Assembly: GCF_001672295.1 (NCBI RefSeq)
Contig: NZ_JXMS01000021.1
Coordinates: 1 to 61,216, forward strand
Direction: 5' to 3'
DNA from: Halodesulfovibrio spirochaetisodalis
GTDB lineage: Bacteria; Desulfobacterota; Desulfovibrionia; Desulfovibrionales; Desulfovibrionaceae
DNA: 61,216 nucleotides
Numbering within the stretch: position 1 is the first letter of the stretch; each line of letters starts with the position of its first letter. Of this stretch, positions 50,893 through 57,567 are shown piece after piece. Made by a program: the position numbers and the translations under genes. Under the pieces are notes generated by a model, which searched no databases, was not told the origin of the DNA, and saw only the letters and a program-made list of their open reading frames with translations.

Positions 50893-51358
50893 TGAGCGCT
50901 TGTGCTATAGAATGATACTTCACTCACGAGATGAATTTTCGAATCTTGTCTCGGCAATTGATAGTATTGCTGAGCAGCGGGATGTTGCGCCTTCTGTTGT
51001 CTTTAAAATCACCCTCGCTCTTGATGAACTGGTCAGCAATATTTTTGATTATGCGTTTCCTGGAATTCCTGAACCCCAAATAGATGTTGTCGTGTGTGTT
51101 GATAACGGAGTGTTTTTCGCTAAAATTATTGATAACGGTATTCCTTTCGATATGTCCAAGCTTCAGGAGCCGGAAGTGGACAAGCCGCTTGAAGAAAGAA
51201 AAAGAGCTGTCGGGGGGCTTGGTGTGTTTTTAGTTCGCAGGTTGATGGATTCCTTCACGTACTATCGATACGCCGGAAGAAATTACGCCATGATTTGTAC
51301 AAAACTTGATTCAGAAAATTCAGAAAAAGGAGCCGGAGATGGCAATGACTACCATTGA
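50885..51358 (+). CDS. anti-sigma-type serine kinase (RsbW-like HATPase)
   Basis: A 157-residue GHKL ATPase. N-box LALDELVSNIFDYAFP, G1 IIDNGIPFD, and G2 GGLGVFLVRRLMD mark the ATP site. RsbW/SpoIIAB-type proteins phosphorylate an STAS partner and sequester a sigma factor or other target. ATG 50885 overlaps the phosphatase stop (50890-50892). The next gene, an STAS protein, overlaps its end. No sigma factor gene is present, so output may be a different protein. Confidence 0.92.
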   Translation: MSNERLCYRMILHSRDEFSNLVSAIDSIAEQRDVAPSVVFKITLALDELVSNIFDYAFPGIPEPQIDVVVCVDNGVFFAKIIDNGIPFDMSKLQEPEVDKPLEERKRAVGGLGVFLVRRLMDSFTYYRYAGRNYAMICTKLDSENSEKGAGDGNDYH

Positions 51359-51671
51359 ATTACCCAACTGCACGGTTCTCGCAATGAGTAACCGGCTGGA
51401 TGGCTCGCATACGCAGGAGCTCGAAGCAAAGGTCGAGGAGTTGATAAGCGGGGGATATTCACGTCTGTTGTTTGACTTTCAGGAACTGGATTATATCAAC
51501 AGTGCAGGATTGCGAATTCTTGTAATGGCCTATCAGCAATTACATCCGAACGGAGGTAAGGTGGCTGTGTGTTGTGCCCGGGACTATATTCAGGAAGTAT
51601 TTGAAATATCGGGGTATGATCAGTTGTTTGGCATGTACACCAGCCGCGATGATGCTGTGAGCGATTTTTAA
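51339..51671 (+). CDS. anti-anti-sigma factor (STAS, RsbV/SpoIIAA-like)
   Basis: A 110-residue STAS domain. The phosphorylatable Ser lies in LDYINSAGLRILVMA. Ribosome site AAGGAG is 5 nt before ATG 51339. It overlaps the kinase gene by 20 nt. With the phosphatase and kinase it completes a partner-switch module. A terminator follows at 51776-51818. Confidence 0.93.
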   Translation: MAMTTIELPNCTVLAMSNRLDGSHTQELEAKVEELISGGYSRLLFDFQELDYINSAGLRILVMAYQQLHPNGGKVAVCCARDYIQEVFEISGYDQLFGMYTSRDDAVSDF

Positions 51672-51775
51672 GAAAATACCGTAGGGAGATTGCTTCACAG
51701 AAAAGGTCATGCTTTCGTAGGAAAATGTGATGACGTTTTTTCGGATATCTCTGAGCATAGTTTTGTGCAAAAAAT

Positions 51776-51818
51776 AAGTGCCTGTAGATACACATTATCT
51801 GCAGACACTTGTTTTTTT
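51776..51818 (+). terminator. terminator after Rsb-like operon
   Basis: Imperfect 14-bp arms starting AAGTG (51776-51780) and ending CACTT (51806-51810), followed by GTTTTTTT. Confidence 0.8.
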
Positions 51819-51897
51819 GATGTGTATTGGCTGACCTGCCTTGAAGGCAGGGCGGCGCTTACTATGGAGGGTTCCGGAACTTTACTGAGTTCCAAAA

Positions 51898-52611
51898 TTA
51901 CTTAGAAATTGTAATTTTGACTTCACTTCCCGGGGCATAGCCTTTTAAAGATGTAAGCATACCTTCGATTGAGCCGCGAATAATTTTTTCGACAAACGGG
52001 TTAACTCCTACGGGAGAGCCGTTTACAGAGATACTCAATCCAGAAGCATTGATGGATTTACACGCTTTCATAGTTGCTTTTCCTGCAACAATTTTTTGCG
52101 CAATGACTTCGCAGGTCGGTTCGCCACATGCGCCACAGTCCAGAGCTGGCAACGTGAAAGATTTTTCTTCGATCAGATCAACAAGTTCTTTAAGATTTGC
52201 ATCACTGAAATGGGGCATGTCGGAAGCCGGTACATCACCGAATGAACCGATGGCTAGTTTTCTATCAAGAGCCTCTTGCTCTTGCTGGTCACGAAGGAGA
52301 AGAATGCGGGGGAGCCAGCTGAGTGATTTTCCGCCCTCTACGAGCAGGTAGTCTGCCTGTGCAAGCGGAAGCAGATCTGGGAGCATTTTCTGTTCGCCCC
52401 AGTGGATAGTGCATTCATCTTGACCTAAGCCAATGACAGTTCTGTTTTTTTGAATAAAAGAGCCTGTGTCAGTGTCTGGCTTGGTCAAACCAGTGTGGGT
52501 GAATTTTGCAATGGAAACAGTTTTACCACGCGCCTCAAGGGCATCGGCCAGCTTACGGGTAAGAGTTGTTTTGCCGGATTTTTTGTATCCAATAATACTG
52601 ACAGCTTTCAT
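51898..52611 (-). CDS. MobB-like GTPase fused to a 4Fe-4S cysteine motif
   Basis: A 237-residue protein. The N-terminal MobB domain (about 1-140) has Walker A IIGYKKSGKTTLTRKLADAL and LLVEGGKS; MobB helps make molybdopterin guanine dinucleotide for formate dehydrogenases and nitrate reductases. Its C-terminal half has LDCGACGEPTCEVIAQKIVAG...MKAC, the four-cysteine pattern of the Fe-S domain of PF04060 type. The frame is open to 52674, but ATG 52611 has GAGG 8 nt upstream and starts the MobB fold. The Fe-S extension is unlike E. coli MobB and may suit anaerobic cofactor insertion. Confidence 0.83.
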   Translation of the reverse strand: MKAVSIIGYKKSGKTTLTRKLADALEARGKTVSIAKFTHTGLTKPDTDTGSFIQKNRTVIGLGQDECTIHWGEQKMLPDLLPLAQADYLLVEGGKSLSWLPRILLLRDQQEQEALDRKLAIGSFGDVPASDMPHFSDANLKELVDLIEEKSFTLPALDCGACGEPTCEVIAQKIVAGKATMKACKSINASGLSISVNGSPVGVNPFVEKIIRGSIEGMLTSLKGYAPGSEVKITISK

Positions 52612-52896
52612 GGCAGGAACCTCGGTAGGATGTGTGTAAAAGGCCAGTTTCACCTTCAGGAATGAAAAATGCAAGGGCTAAAGACGTCAGTCGGTTTGCG
52701 TATTGAAAGTGACAATGCCATACTTTTCCATTTTGGTTACAATAATTTTAATTTACTGCTGTATTATGTAGAAAAAAATAAAATTATCGTGTAATGCACT
52801 GAATGTTATGTGAAAAAGTTTTTAATCTATAACATCCCGAGATGTTAACTTATTGTAAACCTATCCACGTAGTATGCTGGCTTTTAGGTGAAAAAA

Positions 52897-53301
52897 ATGA
52901 AAATAATCGCAGATATTGAAAAGCTCACAAGCGTTTTTTCATATATTGAAAAAATGCTAGATGACGAAAATGTTGTTTTAGTCCCTAAAGTAAAGCTTGT
53001 TGCTGAAGAGTTGCTTGTGAACGTCGCAATGCACGTTAAAGATGCAGAAGATAAAACTATCGAGATAGTAATTTCTGCAGTGGAGGGGGAAGAGGATACA
53101 TGGAAGTTAACCTTTGTCGACAATGGCCCTGCATACAATCCATTAGAAGAGGCAAAAGACCCAGATCTTGATGCAGGGGTTGAAGAGCGAGAAATTGGGG
53201 GACTTGGTATTCACCTTATCAAAAATATTACAGACAGATTGCTCTACGAGAGAACATCTAACGAAAAAAATCTCTTAGAAGCTTTTTTCAAGAAAGATTA
53301 A
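52897..53301 (+). CDS. second HATPase (RsbW-like) anti-sigma-type kinase
   Basis: A 134-residue GHKL ATPase. N-box LVAEELLVNVAMHV, G1 FVDNGPAYNP and G2 IGGLGIHLIKNITDRLLYERT. ATG 52897 with AGGTG (52886-52890) 6 nt upstream is preferred to GTG 52888. It converges with the sigma-54-type activator gene, whose stop is 7 nt away, and there is no terminator between them. A PP2C phosphatase lies in the opposing operon, so partner switching could connect them, although no STAS gene is beside it. Confidence 0.88.
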   Translation: MKIIADIEKLTSVFSYIEKMLDDENVVLVPKVKLVAEELLVNVAMHVKDAEDKTIEIVISAVEGEEDTWKLTFVDNGPAYNPLEEAKDPDLDAGVEEREIGGLGIHLIKNITDRLLYERTSNEKNLLEAFFKKD

Positions 53302-53308
53302 ACGATGA

Positions 53309-54658
53309 TCAAGAGGCGGGCTGTAATCTCTGTAATTTTTTACGAAGCCCCTCTCTTGTGATTCCAAGTAATTTAGCTGCCTTACTTTTATTATTCTGTG
53401 TGTACTCCAGTGCACGCAGAATTGTTTTTTCTTCAAGCGCAACCAATGAAAACTCTTCATTTTCAATAATCATTTTCTTTTCTTCGTGTTCTGCGGAGAG
53501 CTTCACATCCTGCGGTATGACATTGACTGGAACCTGAATTTTGTTCGACTGTCGCAGTCTTGGTGAAAAATTCTCAGGTACAATTTCTTTTTCTGAAAAG
53601 AGTGCAGCTGCGCGTTCCATTTCGTTATTGAGCTCTCGAACATTCCCCCGCCAGGAGTAGTTGAGCAACAGTTTCTTGGCCTTTGCTGAAAAACGTGGAG
53701 TAGTTCTGTTGAATCGTCTGCAATGTTTAGCGAGCAGAATATTCGCCAGTTCAATAATGTCTTCGCCACGTTGGGCAAGATCCGGCAGTTCTATCTCGGC
53801 GACATTGAGTCTGTAATACAGGTCTTCACGGAATCTTTTTTCAGCAACTGCTTTTTCAAGATTACAGTTAGTCGCGGAAATCACACGAATATCAATAGGG
53901 ATAGGGCGCGAGTTACCAACAGGGGTAATCTCTCGTGATTCAAGTGCCCGCAACAGTTTTGACTGGTTTGCAAGGCTCATATCCCCGATTTCATCCAAGA
54001 ACAGCGTTCCTTCATTTGCACTCACAAAGAAGCCCGCTCGTTTTGTTACACCGGTAGCAACCCCTTTATCGATCCCGAACATTTCGCTTTCAAATAAACT
54101 GTCTGGAATAGCTGTGCAGTTAACTGCAATGAATGGTTTGTCTTTTCGAGGCGAAGCGTTGTGAATGAGCTTTGCAAAGACTTCTTTACCGGTTCCTGAG
54201 TTACCCAGTAGCATGACATTGATAGGGTGCAATGCAAGTTCATATGCCATGTTTGTTACCTGCTGCATGACAGGGCTGGTGGCAACAAAGAAATCTTGAG
54301 CTGCACCTTCACGTATGGAGCTGAGTGACTCAGTGCAGGTTGAAAGATTTTCGAGGGCAGTTTCCAGTTCAAGGTTCTGCTGCTTAAGTGCTGCAAGCAA
54401 TTCAGCATGACGCATTTCACTGATTTCCAGACTTACATACAGAAGACCGATAGCATCAGCCAGCCTTTGGATATGCTCTGGAAATTCATACTGCTGTGTC
54501 AGCATGAACAGCTTATTAAGTGCCTCTTCTCTTTTTTGTGCATTTTCCGGAGTGTTGCCGGCAGAAAACTGCTGTTTTTTCTGCCAGGCAACTTCTTCAC
54601 ATAATTTAGTGAGCAGGCCGAAAAGTGCCTGCTCGTCTTGGGTAGTATTCTTTTTCAT
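53309..54658 (-). CDS. sigma-54-type AAA+ activator with altered GAFTGA loop
   Basis: A 449-residue regulator. An N-terminal helical/coiled-coil region (about 1-120) has no receiver or PAS. The AAA+ domain (about 125-355) has Walker A LLGNSGTGKEVFAK and Walker B GTLFLDEIGDM. The loop that contacts sigma-54, normally GAFTGA, reads GVATGV. A C-terminal Fis-type HTH (about 405-445) has ALEYTQNNKSKAAKLLGITREGLRKKLQRL. Without the Phe of GAFTGA, sigma-54 remodelling may be changed; related proteins of this variant exist in databases, as I recall. Last gene of the operon 60919-53309, 11 nt after the PP2C gene. Confidence 0.9.
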   Translation of the reverse strand: MKKNTTQDEQALFGLLTKLCEEVAWQKKQQFSAGNTPENAQKREEALNKLFMLTQQYEFPEHIQRLADAIGLLYVSLEISEMRHAELLAALKQQNLELETALENLSTCTESLSSIREGAAQDFFVATSPVMQQVTNMAYELALHPINVMLLGNSGTGKEVFAKLIHNASPRKDKPFIAVNCTAIPDSLFESEMFGIDKGVATGVTKRAGFFVSANEGTLFLDEIGDMSLANQSKLLRALESREITPVGNSRPIPIDIRVISATNCNLEKAVAEKRFREDLYYRLNVAEIELPDLAQRGEDIIELANILLAKHCRRFNRTTPRFSAKAKKLLLNYSWRGNVRELNNEMERAAALFSEKEIVPENFSPRLRQSNKIQVPVNVIPQDVKLSAEHEEKKMIIENEEFSLVALEEKTILRALEYTQNNKSKAAKLLGITREGLRKKLQRLQPAS

Positions 54659-54669
54659 AGGGCGTTGGG

Positions 54670-56682
54670 CTAGGAATTTTGTTTATCTTTTGGGTCGTAG
54701 TGCAGGCACAGCATAGTAATATCGTCAGATTGCGGAGCTTCGCCGGCATGTGCAGCAACAGCGTCTTTAACGGTATCAATGATGGATGACGGTGATGCAT
54801 CAGGCCTGTTGGTGCTTTGGATGAATGTTTCTTTGAGTGTTTCTTCACTAAAGAGCTCTTTATCCGAATTCATCGCTTCAGTAACACCATCTGTGTAGGC
54901 AAAGAGAATATCGCCCTTTTCGAGTGTGATCGAGTGCGGCATATAATCAATGCCCGGCATTGCCCCTACAACAGGTCCGCTCAGGTTTTCCAGCCATATT
55001 GGCTCAGTGTTACCTTCATGAAGAACGAGAAGCGGGTTGTGGCCGCCGTTAGCAAATTTCAGTTCGCCGATTTTGATGTCAAGAATACCGATGAACAGAG
55101 TAACAAACATGCATTTAGGATTATCCATCCCCAGTGTATTGTTCACAATTTCCATGAGGTCTGCAGGGTGACTGTGCTGTCGGGCGCCGGAGCGGATAAG
55201 GGTCATAGTCATACTCATGAACAGCGCAGCGGGAACGCCCTTGTCAGAAACATCACCGATAACGATGCACAGGCGGTCATCATCAAGCATGAAGAAGTCG
55301 TACAAGTCACCGCCAATTTCTTTTGCTGGCGTCAAGTACGCGCTGATTTCTCCGCAGTTAATCATGTGTTCCGGTGAAAGAGGAGAGGGCAGTAATCCCA
55401 TCTGAATATCATGGGCTGCATTTAGCTCACCTGTCAGACGCTCTTTTTGCGCGTTTGTCGCCATCAGTTCCTTCACTCGCTGACGCAACGCACTGTCCAT
55501 AAAGAGGAACGATGCAGCCAGACGGCGAATTTCATCTGCTGATTCAGCAGACGCCATCTGCTTCAGGAGAGGGTCTTGTTTTTCATCCTGCATAAAGTCT
55601 TTTTCAGGAATGGTATGCGCATACTGTGTAAGCAGCTGAAGTGGAGTTGTTAATTTTCTGGAAAGGAAAATTGCACCAGCTGTTACCAGCAGTGTACCGC
55701 CGAGCATTGCAAAGAACAGGCGCAGAGACAGGCTCTTGCCCGGCCCTTGAATTTCATCAAGGTACGCAACACCGACAATATGCCACTGCAGGGCTTTTAT
55801 TGTATCTACATATGCCATCCAACGTCGACCGCTGTTTACGCTTAACGCTTTTATTGGAAGGCTGCAGGTTATAGGAGTCGATGGTGTTAGCGCAGCTTGC
55901 TGTAAATCTGTGAGCAATGGCTGATTTGTTTCTGCGTTTGTGAGGGGTGAAATATCGCTCGGTAAATCCGGTGCTGGAACGATGAGTTTTCCTTTAGAAT
56001 CAACAATAAATACATATCCGGAACTGCCATGATTGATAGTCTGCAGTGTACTTGAAAGATTTGTTTTTAATGCTTCGAAAAGTACTTTTTCTTTGTTCTG
56101 GATTTTACCGATGTCTGTCCATGCAGCGATGACAACGCCCCGCTCCGGTACCCATTTATGCGTACCGTAGTATTTTTGCGGTGAGCCATTCTGTGCTCTT
56201 ATAAGACATGTTGCAGTTTTGCCTTGCTTTGCACGGGAATACATTCTGTTGGCTACAAAGTGTCCCTTGATGTCTTTCAGCGTGGAAAAATATTTCAGAG
56301 CAGGAATCTTTTCACCATGTGCAGCTAAGATGGTGGAGTTTCTGTTGTATGCAAATAGTGTCATTCCGGCTGGCAGCGGGAATGTTTTAAGTATCTCTTT
56401 AAGCGGAGTCTTAGGAGCTTGCTTAATGAGACTCGCAATCATTGTTTGAATGCTGTGCATATTTTTTTTGGTGTGAGACGCCTCTTGAATTCTCCAGTCA
56501 AAGAGAGTTCTGTGCAGACTCTGCGCATTGAGTGTACCCAATGCAACACTGTTTTTGACACCTTGAAGCTGCGCTTCGCTCATGCTTTTTTCAACGCTGT
56601 GCGAACTGAAAAAGCCGATACCTAAGGCAAGAAAAGCAAGAGCAGTTATGATAAGAAGACTAAATTTTTTGCTGATCGACAT
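54670..56682 (-). CDS. membrane sensor PP2C phosphatase 2
   Basis: A protein of about 670 residues. N-terminal helix (about 5-25), extracytoplasmic double-Cache-like sensor (about 35-330), second helix (about 335-355), HAMP (about 358-410), and SpoIIE/PP2C domain (about 440-660) with IGGDLYDFFMLDD, IGDVSDKGVPAALFMS and FAYTDGVTEA. GTG 56703 also opens the frame, but ATG 56682 has GCGGAA upstream and starts just before the membrane helix. A perfect 17-bp palindrome (56698-56714) lies just upstream. It shares the operon with a binding protein, a sensor-MFS carrier, a formyltransferase and a sigma-54-type activator. Confidence 0.91.
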   Translation of the reverse strand: MSISKKFSLLIITALAFLALGIGFFSSHSVEKSMSEAQLQGVKNSVALGTLNAQSLHRTLFDWRIQEASHTKKNMHSIQTMIASLIKQAPKTPLKEILKTFPLPAGMTLFAYNRNSTILAAHGEKIPALKYFSTLKDIKGHFVANRMYSRAKQGKTATCLIRAQNGSPQKYYGTHKWVPERGVVIAAWTDIGKIQNKEKVLFEALKTNLSSTLQTINHGSSGYVFIVDSKGKLIVPAPDLPSDISPLTNAETNQPLLTDLQQAALTPSTPITCSLPIKALSVNSGRRWMAYVDTIKALQWHIVGVAYLDEIQGPGKSLSLRLFFAMLGGTLLVTAGAIFLSRKLTTPLQLLTQYAHTIPEKDFMQDEKQDPLLKQMASAESADEIRRLAASFLFMDSALRQRVKELMATNAQKERLTGELNAAHDIQMGLLPSPLSPEHMINCGEISAYLTPAKEIGGDLYDFFMLDDDRLCIVIGDVSDKGVPAALFMSMTMTLIRSGARQHSHPADLMEIVNNTLGMDNPKCMFVTLFIGILDIKIGELKFANGGHNPLLVLHEGNTEPIWLENLSGPVVGAMPGIDYMPHSITLEKGDILFAYTDGVTEAMNSDKELFSEETLKETFIQSTNRPDASPSSIIDTVKDAVAAHAGEAPQSDDITMLCLHYDPKDKQNS

Positions 56683-56697
56683 GTAGGGTTCCGCAGT

Positions 56698-56714
56698 AAT
56701 CACAAATTGTGATT
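56698..56714. promoter_or_regulatory. 17-bp perfect palindrome inside the sensory operon
   Basis: AATCACAA, central A at 56706, TTGTGATT. It lies between the formyltransferase stop (56716) and the start of PP2C phosphatase 2. It could be an operator for an internal promoter or a small RNA hairpin near the ribosome site. Confidence 0.5.
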
Positions 56715-56715
56715 G

Positions 56716-57567
56716 CTATACTGCTGCTTTTTGTAGAGCAGGTATGGGTGGTGAAAATCGGTTGTAAAATGGTTGAACTATCTTCTGGTATTCTTCTTCA
56801 CTAATGACAATGTGTCCGGCTTCAGAAAAGTTTGTAAACTCTTTCTCTGATGGTGCTCCGAAGTATCGGGCATCATCTTCGCGGTAGCTGGTGCCGGGGA
56901 TCGCTGCGAAGTTTTGTGGGTTGTTACACAGGATAGATGCCATTTCGCTAATACCTTTCTGGTATATCTGAATGGTGTTCCAAAGCAGGGAGCGGGAATA
57001 GTCCAGCCTCCATGGAGTCAGTGCCAGAATTTTTCCGCAATCTACCTTTGTAGTCATGAGATGCACTGAGCAATATGCGTATTCATTGTGCTCCAGCATT
57101 GCCCAGAAAGGAGTACAAAGTCCTCGAAACTGGGGAAGCTTTCCAGGGTGAGTGTTCACACAACCAAACTTTGCGCTCTCCAGCACATCATCAGGGAGTA
57201 TGAAGTCGTGTCGTGTTGATATAATGATATCCGGTGCGAATTCTTTTATTGCTTCTTTGCATGAAGAAGTAATTGATTCTCCCATGTGTACAATGTTTGC
57301 GTTGTACACCGCACTGAGCTCATTGAACGTAAGCAGTGCAGAGTTTCTGTTACTCTGATGCTCAAGGTACGGAAATAATTGTGTGAGCGGGTAGTCCCGC
57401 TCGCAATACGTGAGAGTATCAACTGGTTGAAACCCTCTTTCATTTGGAAAAACTTTATCTGAGAGGAAAATTGTGATCTCAGATGCCAGTTCCTGAATTT
57501 CAGGCAGTAAGGTGTTCAGATTGTACGCACCTATTATGTCGGCCTTAGAAAAAATAGCTAATCTCAT
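56716..57567 (-). CDS. formyltransferase-family protein
   Basis: A 283-residue member of the formyl_trans_N fold (MTF, GART, ArnA relatives), which moves a formyl group from N10-formyltetrahydrofolate. The catalytic Asn and His are in CVNTHPGKLPQFRGLCTPFWAM and the catalytic Asp in TKVDCGKILA, so the triad appears intact. The substrate is not evident: sugar-nucleotide amines or amino acids are possible. Start ATG 57567 overlaps the MFS stop (TGA) by 4 nt, with AAGGGGG upstream. No dTDP-sugar genes are nearby, which makes its place in a sensory operon unusual. Confidence 0.87.
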   Translation of the reverse strand: MRLAIFSKADIIGAYNLNTLLPEIQELASEITIFLSDKVFPNERGFQPVDTLTYCERDYPLTQLFPYLEHQSNRNSALLTFNELSAVYNANIVHMGESITSSCKEAIKEFAPDIIISTRHDFILPDDVLESAKFGCVNTHPGKLPQFRGLCTPFWAMLEHNEYAYCSVHLMTTKVDCGKILALTPWRLDYSRSLLWNTIQIYQKGISEMASILCNNPQNFAAIPGTSYREDDARYFGAPSEKEFTNFSEAGHIVISEEEYQKIVQPFYNRFSPPIPALQKAAV

